From positions 2,542,001 through 2,606,000 of the forward strand of contig NZ_CP091508.1 in assembly GCF_022870865.1 (NCBI RefSeq): DNA of 64,000 bases, written 5' to 3'. Made by a program: the position numbers and the translations under genes. This DNA comes from Uruburuella testudinis (lineage in GTDB: Bacteria; Pseudomonadota; Gammaproteobacteria; Burkholderiales; Neisseriaceae). This document shows positions 1 through 13,325 of this stretch, piece after piece; position 1 is the stretch's first letter, and the number at the start of each line of letters is the position of its first letter. The notes under the pieces were generated by a model, which saw only the letters and a list, made by a program, of their open reading frames with translations, made no database searches and had not been told where the DNA came from.

Positions 1-48
1 GCCAAAGCTCCCCGCAATAAGCAGATTGCTATCGAAGCCACTTCCTGA
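1..48 (+). CDS. C-terminal end of an unidentified protein (partial)
   Basis: The first 48 bases read in frame as 15 codons ending RNKQIAIEATS followed by TGA. The rest of the gene lies before the window, so the product cannot be named. It is called coding only because the frame is open to the window edge and the composition looks like protein, so confidence is low. Confidence 0.35.
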   Translation, partial: AKAPRNKQIAIEATS

Positions 49-360
49 TATTCCTGTCTAACCGTGTCCATTCTCCCAACAACAAACCATCAGCAGCTAT
101 CCGACATGCAGGCTGCAGCCCGATGCAGTAAAAGCCTTCAAGACACTTTCAGACGGCATCGTTCAAGCAACGGAGTCGGTTTAACCGCAGTTTGAATAAA
201 TGGTATCAAACGTATCGCAATCATTGAAACGAAATAAGCCAAGGTGCCGCGGCAGCAACCCGGCGGGCACCGCCGCCAACACCCGGTATTGTGCAGCCGC
301 CATTCCCCCCTAAAGCAAAGGCCGCCCGAACGGGCAGCCTTCAAACAGCTAAACGCAGCA
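49..360. other. intergenic region without a recognised gene
   Basis: The stretch lies between the partial gene at the window start and comEA. It holds one uptake-sequence-like TTTCAGACGGC at about 149-159. Frames open here are low-complexity and arginine-rich, typical of shadow translations. Confidence 0.5.
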
Positions 361-651
361 TCACGGCTTCTTAAGCGCAGGCTTGGCCTTCTTCGCCGCC
401 GCCCCCGATACCGAAGCCTCATCCTTCAGACGGTTGTAAATACCGTCTCCGATCCCCTTCACGTTCTTCAGCTCCTCCACACTTTTGAAGTTGCCATTGC
501 GGCTGCGGTACTCTACAATCGCCGCCGCTTTCGAGGGGCCGATGCCCGGCAGGGCTTTGAGCTCTTCTTCCCCGGCGGTGTTGATGTTGACCGCCGCCAG
601 CGAGAAGCCGGTGCTTATCAGCGCCAGTGCGCCCCAAATCAGTTTTTTCAT
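361..651 (-). CDS. comE: ComEA/ComE-type competence protein, helix-hairpin-helix DNA-binding
   Basis: A 96-residue secreted protein with an N-terminal signal sequence (MKKLIWGALALISTGFSLAA) and then two helix-hairpin-helix motifs, NINTAGEEELKALPGIGPSK at about 22-41 and LKNVKGIGDGI near 60-71. The tail is basic and alanine/lysine-rich. Such proteins bind transforming double-stranded DNA in the periplasm and act as a ratchet during uptake. In Neisseria, comE copies sit downstream of rRNA operons, and this one lies directly behind the 5S gene on the same strand. The genus context and the many uptake sequences agree with a naturally competent host. Confidence 0.92.
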   Translation of the reverse strand: MKKLIWGALALISTGFSLAAVNINTAGEEELKALPGIGPSKAAAIVEYRSRNGNFKSVEELKNVKGIGDGIYNRLKDEASVSGAAAKKAKPALKKP

Positions 652-852
652 ATTGTTTTCCTTCGTAATGTTGTTCGGCCTTCACCGGCAGCCTCTGCTG
701 CATGCCGGCATTTGTTTATGATAAGGGTATTTTTTGATGCGTTCAAATATTTTTACTGCATTAACGGTTATGTGCCCGAATATTGCGCCGGTTTGTCGCA
801 ATCGGGCAACAGCAAGAGGCTGTTGGGGCCGTCCACCCGCCAACCACCCACA

Positions 853-886
853 GAATAAAGCCCCGATACGTTTCCGTATCGGGGCT
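853..886 (-). terminator. rRNA operon terminator
   Basis: A 12-bp perfect stem (AGCCCCGATACG and its complement) with a TTTC/GAAA tetraloop is followed on the minus strand by a T-rich run. It lies just downstream of the 5S gene and is a typical intrinsic terminator for the rRNA transcript. Confidence 0.88.
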
Positions 887-897
887 CTTGAATGGGT

Positions 898-1012
898 GTC
901 TGGCAGTGACCTACTTTCACATGGGTATCCACACTATCATCGGCGCTGAGTCGTTTCACGGTCCTGTTCGGGATGGGAAGGCGTGGGACCAACTCGCTAT
1001 GGCCGCCAGACT
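898..1012 (-). rRNA. rrf: 5S ribosomal RNA
   Basis: The minus strand carries the typical 5S sequence from the GGCGGCCATAGC region near the 5' end, through CCGAACAGGACCGTGAAACG, to CACTGCCAGACA at the 3' end, about 115 nt. The last gene of the 16S-23S-5S operon. The ends are approximate to a few bases. Confidence 0.95.
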
Positions 1013-1202
1013 TAAACTGTACAAATTGCTAAAGCCGTCGCAACATGGTCTCCCATCTTGCTTTATCAACATGAACCGAGGCGCGCTCTGGGCGCTGCGC
1101 CCGCTTCCAACAAGGGTAATGTGTATCGCATGTCCGTACTGCTGTACGGCTCATGACTTCAGTAAGCTTTATCATCATTCGAAGTTCTTCAAATGATAGA
1201 GT

Positions 1203-4092
<2,890 letters not shown>

Positions 4093-4548
4093 TATCATTT
4101 CAAGAACCTCATTGACTTCGCCCAACCTCCCGTTGACTAGGGGACCGGACTTGAGGTGCCTACTTTGATAAAGCTTACTGCTTTGTTGTGTGATTCACTC
4201 TGCCTTTTGTGTTTCAGAGTGAATCCGATACAATCATCACCCAAATTTTTGTGCTCCGATTGCTGCTGGGCTGTCGCCGGATATACCGGCTCTGCTTTTG
4301 CTGAAACGCATTCCGTTGCAACGGTTTGCGCTTCCAATCGAAACAACATTGTCTTTGTTTGTTGATTTCGGCTTTCCAATTTGTTAAAGATCGATGCGTC
4401 TGCCGCCGCGGATTTTGCCCGGGCTTCAGAATAACTTCGCAAATCAAAATGAGCTGGCCATTATAACAGCCGCTTTCGCTCTGTCAATTAAAATAAGAAG
4501 CTGCCGCTTCTTTTTCCTTTTCCAACTCGCTTTGATTTGGGAAGCTTT
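4093..4548 (-). other. spacer between tRNA-Ala and 23S, no gene
   Basis: A 456-bp internal transcribed spacer of the rRNA operon. Sequences flanking the 23S gene (TTGAGGTTCTTGAAATGATAG on the minus strand, and a similar complement downstream of 23S near 1186) can pair to form the processing stem around 23S. No protein gene is convincing. Confidence 0.6.
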
Positions 4549-4624
4549 TGGTGGAGGCAAACGGGATCGAACCGATGACCCCCTGCTTGCAAAGCAGGTG
4601 CTCTACCAACTGAGCTATGCCCCC
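4549..4624 (-). tRNA. tRNA-Ala (anticodon TGC)
   Basis: A 76-nt cloverleaf on the minus strand starting GGGGGCATAGCTCAG, with anticodon loop CTTTGCAAG and an encoded CCA end. It lies in the 16S-23S spacer downstream of tRNA-Ile, the usual arrangement. Confidence 0.97.
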
Positions 4625-4653
4625 AGTACCGGCCGTGCGGTGCTACTTCTGTT

Positions 4654-4730
<77 letters not shown>

Positions 4731-4809
4731 AAGGCCTTTGCTTCTTTAATTCTGCATCTCTTCTACAGTTTACCGATAAGTGTGAATACGACAACGCCTC
4801 TTCTTTCTC

Positions 4810-6353
<1,544 letters not shown>

Positions 6354-6480
6354 AATCTCTAACTTTTTTTAACTTCTGGTCTGCTTCAAAGAAATAAACG
6401 AAGATATGTTAAAACATTTCTTGTCTATCTTTTTCAACAGTGTGAGGCGTCACCGCACTCACACTTATCGGTAATCTGTT
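6354..6480 (-). other. rRNA leader
   Basis: Leader between boxA and the mature 16S 5' end, without a gene. It contains a GTGAGTGCGGTGACGCCTCACAC inverted repeat (about 6440-6464) that can form a hairpin in the precursor. Confidence 0.5.
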
Positions 6481-6492
6481 TGTTAAAGAGCA
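6481..6492 (-). promoter_or_regulatory. boxA antitermination element
   Basis: The minus strand reads TGCTCTTTAACA, matching the boxA consensus bound by NusB/S10 in rRNA leaders. It lies about 10 bases downstream of the rRNA -10 box and ahead of 16S. Confidence 0.85.
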
Positions 6493-6500
6493 AGAACGAA

Positions 6501-6528
6501 ATTATACAACACCCAATCTTCTTGTCAA
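6501..6528 (-). promoter_or_regulatory. rRNA operon sigma-70 promoter
   Basis: The minus strand carries TTGACA (6528-6523), a 16-bp spacer and TATAAT (6506-6501), both perfect consensus hexamers, directly upstream of boxA and the 16S leader. This is the main rRNA promoter. Confidence 0.92.
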
Positions 6529-6842
6529 CCGCAGAATCCAAAAACTTTATCAAAAAGCCTTCTCAATCCCACCGTCCGTGCTATAATTATCAGATCGTTT
6601 CGTCACCGCCGAAGCAGCGAAGAACCGAACTATACTCCCTCAACCAAACACCGTCAACCAAAATGCCGGAAGTTTTTTACCTAAAACCGGCATCGCCTTG
6701 TTTTAGATGCGCATTTTGTTTCAACGTTTTTCACATCGACTTGTTCACAAGTCAGTCTCACCCGGCTCTTCCCAACATAACTGTATCTCTATCGCCGCTG
6801 TTTTTGGTATCATAAGCACCAATATTTTCAATAGGCTCTGTT

Positions 6843-7793
6843 ATGTCTGTCTACACCAGCGTTTCCGATGATGAAATGTGTCGTTTTCTCGAACAATATA
6901 ACCTTGGCGAATTTATTGCGCTTCAGGGCATTGCTCAAGGCATTACCAATAGCAATTATTTTTTAACCACAACTACCGGGAAGTTTGTATTAACTGTATT
7001 TGAGGTTTTAAAGCAAGAAGAATTGCCTTTTTTTCTATTGCTCAAACAACACCTCAGTGAAAATGGTGTTGCCTGCCCTGCCCCCATCCCTAAAAAAGAT
7101 GGTAGGCTGGATGCCACCCTTGCCGGTAAACCGGCCTGTTTGGTGACCTGCTTGAAAGGCGCCGACACCGGCTGGCCGACAGAGGCGCAATGTTTCCACA
7201 CCGGAGCCATGTTGGCCAAAATGCATTTGGCCGGGCAATCGTTTCCTTTAAAGATGGAAAATCCCCGCTATACCCACTGGTGGCACAAGGCTTATCAGCA
7301 ACTTTTGCCGGTGCTTGAAGGGCATGATGCGGTTTTGCTGGCGGATGAAATAAACTATTTGGACCAACACAAGGGCGATCATCTGCCCCGCGGCATTATT
7401 CATGCCGACTTATTTAAAGACAATGTATTGCTGGATGGCGAACAGGTGGCCGGCTTTATTGATTTTTACTACGCCTGCGAAGGCAACTTTATGTATGACT
7501 TGGCGATTGCCGTCAATGATTGGGCCAGAACAGCCGATAACCAGCTCAACGACACGTTAGAAGCGGCTTTGCTCAATGGCTATCAAAGCATACGTCCGCT
7601 AAATGATGCCGAGCAGGCTTATTACCCGACCGCGCTGCGTGCCGGATGTATTCGGTTCTGGGTATCCCGCCTGCTGGATTTTCACTTCCCGCAAGAAGGT
7701 GAAATGACTTTTATCAAAGACCCCAATGTTTTCCGCGATTTGCTGCTCAGCCTGAAAAACCCGCCGCAAAAAGAAGCAGCGGAGGCCGTCTGA
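6843..7793 (+). CDS. thrB: homoserine kinase (ThrB, choline-kinase-like fold)
   Basis: A 316-residue cytoplasmic kinase that phosphorylates homoserine in threonine synthesis. It belongs to the aminoglycoside/choline-kinase-fold type of ThrB found in many proteobacteria, not the GHMP type. The N-terminal GITNSNYFL (about 33-41) is the family's substrate/ATP loop. HADLFKDN at 187-194 holds the catalytic Asp and Asn, and IDFYYA at 206-211 the metal-binding Asp. The length is normal. The stop codon is the TGA inside an uptake sequence, so the protein ends EAV. Confidence 0.93.
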   Translation: MSVYTSVSDDEMCRFLEQYNLGEFIALQGIAQGITNSNYFLTTTTGKFVLTVFEVLKQEELPFFLLLKQHLSENGVACPAPIPKKDGRLDATLAGKPACLVTCLKGADTGWPTEAQCFHTGAMLAKMHLAGQSFPLKMENPRYTHWWHKAYQQLLPVLEGHDAVLLADEINYLDQHKGDHLPRGIIHADLFKDNVLLDGEQVAGFIDFYYACEGNFMYDLAIAVNDWARTADNQLNDTLEAALLNGYQSIRPLNDAEQAYYPTALRAGCIRFWVSRLLDFHFPQEGEMTFIKDPNVFRDLLLSLKNPPQKEAAEAV

Positions 7794-7960
7794 AACTAAA
7801 ACCGTTTTTGTGTTTTGATATCCGTTCAAAAACTAAGCGGATAGGGCGACCGGTCGACCGGGCGCTTACCGCTTTCTTAAGTTTAAACAAAATAGACAGC
7901 CAGCTTATTTTTTCAGACGGCCACGCCTATTCAGACGGCCTCAAGCATACCGGTTGCAGG

Positions 7961-7966
7961 TATAAT
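7961..7966 (+). promoter_or_regulatory. probable -10 box of serB
   Basis: A perfect TATAAT lies 30 bases before the serB start codon, preceded by CAGG. No good -35 hexamer is seen at the right distance, so the promoter would be a weak or activated one. Confidence 0.5.
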
Positions 7967-7995
7967 CAGATTTATTTCCCACAAAGCCCGCCGCC

Positions 7996-8820
7996 ATGCC
8001 CCAAGCCCTTATACTCCAACATCCTGATATCGCTTCGTGTGATTTGTCCGATTTTCCCGCGGTCGCACCCTATTCACCCACCGTTGTCCGCATCAGCGTG
8101 CCCGACAGCTTCACCCTGCCCGAAGCTGCTGCCGACATTTTGGCTGCACAGCAAATAGATTACGCCGTATTGCCCGATAGAGAATTTGCCGATTTGGGGC
8201 TGATTGTCAGCGATATGGATTCCACTTTGATCACCATCGAATGTGTGGATGAGATTGCCGCCGGTGTCGGGCTGAAAGCACAGGTAGCCGAGATTACCGA
8301 GCGTTCGATGCGCGGCGAACTGGATTTCGAACAATCGCTGCGTCAACGCGTTGCGCTGCTCAAAGGCCTGGATGAAAGCGTGTTGCAAACAGTTTACGAC
8401 CAAGTGTTGCAACTTTCCCCCGGCGCAGAATTCCTGCTTGAAGCCTGCAAAAAACACCAAATCAAATTTATGCTGGTATCCGGCGGCTTTACCTTTTTCA
8501 CTGAACGCCTGCAACGGCAGCTGGGGCTGGATTACGCCTACGCCAACATGCTGGAAACTGCCGACGGCAAGCTGACCGGCAGGCTATTGGGGCGTATTAT
8601 CGATGCACAGGCCAAAGCCGATTTACTAATACAGCACCGGGAAATGCTGGGCTTGCGCCCCGAACAAGTGCTGGCCATGGGCGATGGTGCCAATGATATT
8701 CCGATGTTGCAGACCGCCGGCTTCGGCATCGCCTATCACGCCAAACCCAAAGCACAGGCGCATGCCGATGCCTGCATCCGCTTCGGCGGGCTGGAAGCGG
8801 TGCGCGGCTGGTTCAGATAA
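7996..8820 (+). CDS. serB: phosphoserine phosphatase
   Basis: A 274-residue HAD-superfamily enzyme for the last step of serine synthesis. DMDSTLIT at 73-80 is the nucleophile motif (first Asp phosphorylated, second acid/base). MLVSGGFTFF near 160 is motif II, and GDGANDIPML near 231 the Mg-binding motif IV. ECVDEIA after motif I fits the SerB cap. The roughly 70-residue N-terminal extension is typical of the proteobacterial form. Start chosen at ATG after GCCGCC, behind the TATAAT at 7961. Confidence 0.94.
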   Translation: MPQALILQHPDIASCDLSDFPAVAPYSPTVVRISVPDSFTLPEAAADILAAQQIDYAVLPDREFADLGLIVSDMDSTLITIECVDEIAAGVGLKAQVAEITERSMRGELDFEQSLRQRVALLKGLDESVLQTVYDQVLQLSPGAEFLLEACKKHQIKFMLVSGGFTFFTERLQRQLGLDYAYANMLETADGKLTGRLLGRIIDAQAKADLLIQHREMLGLRPEQVLAMGDGANDIPMLQTAGFGIAYHAKPKAQAHADACIRFGGLEAVRGWFR

Positions 8821-8870
8821 CACCGCCCGATTCAGAAATATATTGCCCCTCTCGTTACCAAGGATAAACC

Positions 8871-9407
8871 ATGACCAACCTCTATCAATTTACCCTGCCC
8901 GATGCACAAGGCAATGAAATCAGCCTGAGCGATTACCGAGGCAAAGTGTTGCTGATTGTCAACACTGCCACCCGCTGCGGCCTTACCCCGCAATATGAGC
9001 AATTACAACAACTGTATGCCCAATATGCACCGCAAGGTTTGGAAATTCTCGATTTTCCCTGCAACCAATTTCGAGAACAAGCACCCGAAAGCAGCGCAGA
9101 AATTGCGCAAAGCTGCCAACTGAAATTCGGCACCAAATTCACCATCTTCAGCAAAATCGACGTCAACGGCGCCCACGAACACCCGCTCTATACCTATCTG
9201 AAAGCGCAACAGCCTGAAGACAGCGGCGGCCAAAAATTTAAAGAATTTCTGCTCAAGCTCGCCTCTTTGGGCGAAAAGCGCGAAGGCAGCGACATCAAAT
9301 GGAATTTCACCAAATTTCTGGTCAACCGCGACGGCGAAGTGGTCAAACGCTTTGCCCCCAGCGTATCGCCTGCCGAAATTGCCGACGATATTGAAGCCTT
9401 GCTGTAA
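8871..9407 (+). CDS. gpxA: glutathione peroxidase (thioredoxin-fold peroxidase)
   Basis: A 178-residue peroxidase reducing hydroperoxides with thiol donors. NTATRCGLTPQ near 31-41 carries the catalytic Cys in place of selenocysteine. LDFPCNQF (the second Cys is resolving in many bacterial members) and WNFTKF near 144 follow the family pattern. No signal peptide, so cytoplasmic. An RBS AAGGA stands at 8861-8865. The stop TAA directly abuts a family-B repeat, and a perfect palindrome separates the gene from the convergent pga locus. Confidence 0.93.
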   Translation: MTNLYQFTLPDAQGNEISLSDYRGKVLLIVNTATRCGLTPQYEQLQQLYAQYAPQGLEILDFPCNQFREQAPESSAEIAQSCQLKFGTKFTIFSKIDVNGAHEHPLYTYLKAQQPEDSGGQKFKEFLLKLASLGEKREGSDIKWNFTKFLVNRDGEVVKRFAPSVSPAEIADDIEALL

Positions 9408-9509
9408 TACCCATTCACAAAAATAAGCTGACAAGGCGGCGAGCCGAAGACAGTACACACGTACGGCAAGGCGAGCCAACGCCGTTAGGTTATTTTTATG
9501 AACGGGTAT
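9407..9509. repeat. family-B inverted-repeat element (complete copy)
   Basis: A 103-bp element bounded by ATACCCATTCACAAAAATAA and its near-complement TTATTTTTATGAACGGGTAT. It is non-coding and starts on the last base of the gpxA stop codon. Related copies or halves occur near 18578, 21877, 22111, 23790, 54203 and 61251, suggesting a small non-autonomous mobile element. Confidence 0.75.
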
Positions 9510-9545
9510 AACCTGCCCGCTTATCTTTATTGAGTGAACATCATA

Positions 9546-9593
9546 CAACAATTATCAGGCCGTCTGAAATTTCAGACGGCCTGATAATTGTTG
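9546..9593. terminator. bidirectional terminator, perfect 48-bp palindrome
   Basis: Two 24-base arms meet without a loop at 9569/9570. They are built from an inverted pair of uptake sequences (AGGCCGTCTGAAA) extended by CAACAATTATC on both sides. It lies between the convergent gpxA and pgaD. Confidence 0.75.
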
Positions 9594-9600
9594 CAGCGGT

Positions 9601-9933
9601 TTATCTTTTTTGATGCATCGACTTCACCCGCTGCTGCACCATAATCGACCACACAAACAGAAAATTCAACTGCAACAGCAAAAGCACGCTCACCGCTTCA
9701 AGCACATCGCCGAAGGTCCAACTGCCGGCAAACGGGCGGTCGAGCAGCACTTGGTATTTGTCACCCAAATGATACAGCGCATACAGCCACAAACTCCAGG
9801 TAACCATCATAATCAGCCAGCTTTTCACCGTAATCCGCCGGTTGCGGCTGCGCGCTTTATCAATCACCATCAGCTTGCGTAAAGATTCGTCTATCATATT
9901 GATTCCTTCATTGTCCGTCTGCTTGTTTGCCAT
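9601..9933 (-). CDS. pgaD: PgaD-like subunit of poly-N-acetylglucosamine synthase
   Basis: A 110-residue protein with two membrane segments (about 38-60 and 80-100) separated by a short loop, the size and topology of PgaD. PgaD binds PgaC and is needed for polymerisation, usually under cyclic-di-GMP control. It begins directly after the pgaC stop codon (ATG abutting TAG), so the two are translationally coupled. Sequence conservation in PgaD is weak, so the call rests mainly on position and topology. Confidence 0.8.
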   Translation of the reverse strand: MANKQTDNEGINMIDESLRKLMVIDKARSRNRRITVKSWLIMMVTWSLWLYALYHLGDKYQVLLDRPFAGSWTFGDVLEAVSVLLLLQLNFLFVWSIMVQQRVKSMHQKR

Positions 9934-11166
9934 CTATTGCACACCGCGGTCGGGGCTGACCCACACCGCTTTTTTGTTTTTGTTGCGGAAAACCGCTCTG
10001 GGCAGGCCGTGCACCAGGGTGAGACTGTTAATCAGCCAAAAAGCGTAGGGATACCAGATACAGCTGGTAAAATAGCGCCATAGCCCTTTTTCATAGCGGT
10101 TATCGATTGCAATGCTCACTGAAAACTGAATGGTAAACATCACCAGCGTCACCACGCTGGCCACTTCAAACGGGTGGAAATCAAATGTGCCGTAACGGAT
10201 ACCCTGATACAAGCCGATGGCCATAAAAGCAAACATCAAATATGCCCACGTCAGCGTTATCAGATATTCGAGATACAGCGGCCACAAGCGGAAATTGCGC
10301 AGCCGCCACACCTGAGCGGCATATTTCAAAATCACTTCCGCCCCACCCTGCGCCCAACGCAGGCGCTGTTTGTAGAGGCCGCGCAGCGTTTCGGGCATCA
10401 ACACCCAACACAGCGCTCTCGGTTCATAAGCGATGTTGTAACCGCCGGTTTGAATTTTCCAGCTCACATCAATATCGTCAGTAATCATATTGGTGCTCCA
10501 GCCGCCCATTTTGGCGATAATCTCTTTGCGCAACCCCACAATCACGCCCGACACGGTAAACAACGTGCCCATAATGCTTTGCGAGCGCTTGATCAGGCCG
10601 ATAATCGAGCTGAATTCAGCCACTTGCAGCTTGCCCAACACAGTGCTGCGGTTGCGCACCCGCGGATTGCCGGTAACGGCGCCGAGCATTGGGTTGGCTT
10701 CCAACGCCTGCACAATGTAATCAAGTGCGTAATAATCCAAAACCGCATCACCATCGATGCCGACCACATATTCCCCGTGTGCTTTGAGCAGGCCGTGGTT
10801 CATGGCTGCGGCTTTGCCGGAATTTTCCTGCGTGAGCGCAACGATTTTCTCATCGGCCAACTCCCAGCGGCGGATGATTTTCAACGTATTGTCGCGGCTG
10901 CCGTCGTTGATAAACACCAATTCGTAATTGGGGTAATTCAGCTTGAGCAGGTGTGGAATCGATTGGTCGAGATTGTCTTCTTCGTTGTAGCAGGGAATTA
11001 ATACACTCACCATCGGCACACTGTTACGGCCGCTGTAGTCAAAATCCGGATCTTCGGCACGGTTTTCGAAAAAGATAAAATATAAAATACCCGACACCGT
11101 CCAATACACCGCCATCACGCCCGGATAAAGCATCACAAAAATGCCTAAATATTCATACCAACGCAT
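9934..11166 (-). CDS. pgaC: poly-beta-1,6-N-acetylglucosamine synthase (family 2 glycosyltransferase)
   Basis: A 410-residue inner-membrane processive glycosyltransferase that polymerises UDP-GlcNAc into the biofilm polysaccharide PNAG. One membrane segment lies at the N terminus (about 8-30) and several at the C terminus. The GT2 core has SVLIPCYNEE (about 54-63), DGDAVLDYY with the donor-binding acids near 136, DDIDVSW (catalytic acid) and QRLRWAQGG, the (Q/R)xxRW product-binding motif. The locus order A-B-C-D matches E. coli. An uptake-sequence hairpin and a repeat element lie between pgaB and this gene, so pgaCD may be made from a weakened or separate transcript. Confidence 0.94.
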   Translation of the reverse strand: MRWYEYLGIFVMLYPGVMAVYWTVSGILYFIFFENRAEDPDFDYSGRNSVPMVSVLIPCYNEEDNLDQSIPHLLKLNYPNYELVFINDGSRDNTLKIIRRWELADEKIVALTQENSGKAAAMNHGLLKAHGEYVVGIDGDAVLDYYALDYIVQALEANPMLGAVTGNPRVRNRSTVLGKLQVAEFSSIIGLIKRSQSIMGTLFTVSGVIVGLRKEIIAKMGGWSTNMITDDIDVSWKIQTGGYNIAYEPRALCWVLMPETLRGLYKQRLRWAQGGAEVILKYAAQVWRLRNFRLWPLYLEYLITLTWAYLMFAFMAIGLYQGIRYGTFDFHPFEVASVVTLVMFTIQFSVSIAIDNRYEKGLWRYFTSCIWYPYAFWLINSLTLVHGLPRAVFRNKNKKAVWVSPDRGVQ

Positions 11167-11192
11167 AATCGTCCATGATTTTTTTTATTGGT

Positions 11193-11225
11193 TTCAGACG
11201 GCCTGGCAAAATCAGGCCGTCTGAA
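11193..11225 (-). terminator. inverted uptake-sequence pair between pgaB and pgaC
   Basis: TTCAGACGGCCTG and its complement are separated by seven bases. Such pairs commonly act as intrinsic terminators or attenuators in Neisseria. Placed inside the pga locus, this one should lower read-through from pgaB into pgaC. Confidence 0.6.
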
Positions 11226-11255
11226 TCTCTACCCATACCCGATAATTAGAAAGCC

Positions 11256-11357
11256 CTAGGGTGTCCGGACAATTCGATTTACGGGTGTTTTTTGCCTGGC
11301 ATCTGCATTTTTCAGGAACAAAAATCCCCTCATAAACAAATTGTCCGGATACCCTAG
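11256..11357. repeat. family-A inverted-repeat element at the 3' end of pgaB
   Basis: A 102-bp element with ends CTAGGGTGTCCGGACAATTCG and CAAATTGTCCGGATACCCTAG, flanked by CTAG on both sides. The right-hand CTAG (11354-11357) contains the pgaB stop codon. The interior is non-coding. Confidence 0.8.
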
Positions 11358-13309
11358 CGCTTCATTGAAAAATAAGGATGCAGCACTTTACTGTCCGGGC
11401 GGTTGTTTAGAAAATCATCCGGGTAATAGCCGAAATTACGTATACCTTCTGCTTTCAGCAGCTGCATCCAGCCGGCCAGCTCTTCGCTGCGGACAGGCTC
11501 CTCGGTGCGCCAATTGCGAGCCTGCAATTCAAACACGGTTTTTTCCGGCGCCACACCGCTGCCCTTAACCGCCACCGTCAGTTTTTTCAACCATGCCTGC
11601 GCCTGCACCGGATTGAGCGGTTGCTCATGTTCCATATACGGCATGGCCATAATGGCGGTGTAATCATAAGCAGCGGCAAATTTCGACAGGCTTTGGGCAA
11701 ACCATTTTTCCGCCTGCGGATCCATCACCACACCCGCATAAATATTGCGGGCGCTTTTCAGCATGTCGCTGCCGTTATAGCTGTAAGCCAACGCAGCCTG
11801 CTGCAATTGTTTGGAATACGCAATCAAATCATCGGTTTTTGCGCCCGCCTCGGCCAAAGTTTGCGTGGTTTGGCCGCCATTTGCCTCAAAATCGGTCAAG
11901 AAGCCGTCATCATGAAACAAAATGCCGTTAAAACGGCTGTGGAAAGCCAAATCCCGATACAGCGCAGCCACTTTTTCACGGTTGCCGGCATGATACGGCG
12001 ACAGGCGCAGATAGTGTTTCGGGTCGGGGCGGCCGGTTTGATGGTGGGTGATGTATTCATGGCCGCCGCCGAAATCAAACGCCATCATCGGCATCCAGGC
12101 ATACACCTCCACCCCCGCGCGCGTCATCAGCTGCCAAGCCACGCGGCTGAACAAATCGGCCTTAACCTTCAAATAGCGGTTGGGAAAATACAATGCCTCG
12201 GCCACACCATTGCCGTCGCTGTCGGCATAGGCTTGCAGATAAACCGTGCTGATGCCGTAATCGGCCATGCGCTGCACCAGTTTGTCGAGGTTGCGGTTGA
12301 GCTGCGCCGGATCCGGGTCATACACATAATCCAAATCCACATGCACCACACGCTGGATATCGCGTGCAAACATTTTGCCGTTCAGGTAGCTGTTGAGAAA
12401 ATCCAAGCGGGTTTCCTGCGTGATCAGCTCGCGGCCCTGGCGGCTATCGCGGGCGGTGTTCAGCTTTTTGTCGTTGAGTGTCAAATCGCTCTCATAACCT
12501 TCTTCGCGGGCAATCTGCGCGGCAGTTTCGCTAAACTGCCCGTAAGGCCACACCATAACGCGCGGGCGCTGCCCTGTGTGGCGGGCAATCGAAGCGGCGG
12601 AGCGGCGGAAATCATCGCGCAACCGCGCCCGGTATTCGCTTTCGGTTTCGTAACGGCCGTTGCGGTAATGCCCCGACAACACCGCGGCAAACTGCGAACC
12701 GCCGGGGTTGCCTTGCAGGCTGCGGTGCAGATTGTGGGTGTGCGAGGCAATTTCGACCAAGCCGCTGTCGTGCATTTCTTTCACTTGCGCCCAGCTCACA
12801 AAATCGCGGCGCGGCAATTGCTGGCGGCCATAAGCGATGGTGCCGCCCTCGGGGGTATCGAGCCAGCCGGTCACCACGGCAAACACTGCGGGAAAGCGGT
12901 AGGCTTTCAGCAGCGGAAACACCAGCCGGTAAAAACTTTCATAACCATCGTCAAACGTCAGCAGCACCGGCTTTTCAGGCAATCTGCCCTGCCCTGCGCG
13001 CGCCGCCTGAATCTGTGCCCAACTCACCGGCGTATAACCGTTGCTTTGCAGCCAGTTGAAGTGGGCCACCAGTTTTTGCACGGTGATGGTTTGCGGAAAA
13101 TATTGGCGCTGCAAATCGCCTTCAAACTGGTCGTCCCGGCGGCTGGCGGCTGCGGGGCGGGTTTCATCGACCACATCGTGGTAACACAGCGCGCCGTAAC
13201 GGATTTCATGCGCCGGTTCGGCAAACGCCGTGCCCAGCCCGGCCGCCGCCACGGGCGTCCATGCCAACAGGGCGGATACGGCAGTAATCATCAGTGAGAA
13301 AAATTTCAT
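11354..13309 (-). CDS. pgaB: poly-N-acetylglucosamine deacetylase PgaB
   Basis: A 651-residue periplasmic enzyme that partly de-N-acetylates PNAG before export. After a signal sequence (about 1-29) comes a polysaccharide-deacetylase domain with FDDGYESFY (metal/catalytic Asp pair near 118) and the metal-binding SHTHNLH near 190. The C-terminal half is the PgaB glycoside-hydrolase-like domain, with DLDYVYD near 318 and FHDDGFLTD near 470. E. coli PgaB is a lipoprotein; no lipobox Cys is seen here. The stop TAG lies in the CTAG of a repeat element. Confidence 0.95.
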   Translation of the reverse strand: MKFFSLMITAVSALLAWTPVAAAGLGTAFAEPAHEIRYGALCYHDVVDETRPAAASRRDDQFEGDLQRQYFPQTITVQKLVAHFNWLQSNGYTPVSWAQIQAARAGQGRLPEKPVLLTFDDGYESFYRLVFPLLKAYRFPAVFAVVTGWLDTPEGGTIAYGRQQLPRRDFVSWAQVKEMHDSGLVEIASHTHNLHRSLQGNPGGSQFAAVLSGHYRNGRYETESEYRARLRDDFRRSAASIARHTGQRPRVMVWPYGQFSETAAQIAREEGYESDLTLNDKKLNTARDSRQGRELITQETRLDFLNSYLNGKMFARDIQRVVHVDLDYVYDPDPAQLNRNLDKLVQRMADYGISTVYLQAYADSDGNGVAEALYFPNRYLKVKADLFSRVAWQLMTRAGVEVYAWMPMMAFDFGGGHEYITHHQTGRPDPKHYLRLSPYHAGNREKVAALYRDLAFHSRFNGILFHDDGFLTDFEANGGQTTQTLAEAGAKTDDLIAYSKQLQQAALAYSYNGSDMLKSARNIYAGVVMDPQAEKWFAQSLSKFAAAYDYTAIMAMPYMEHEQPLNPVQAQAWLKKLTVAVKGSGVAPEKTVFELQARNWRTEEPVRSEELAGWMQLLKAEGIRNFGYYPDDFLNNRPDSKVLHPYFSMKR

Positions 13310-13325
13310 GTTTCAGACGGCCTCT

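Noticed and set aside
11621..13297. Long plus-strand open frame of 558 codons
   Set aside because: A shadow of pgaB in GC-rich third positions; His/Gln-rich and without domain features.
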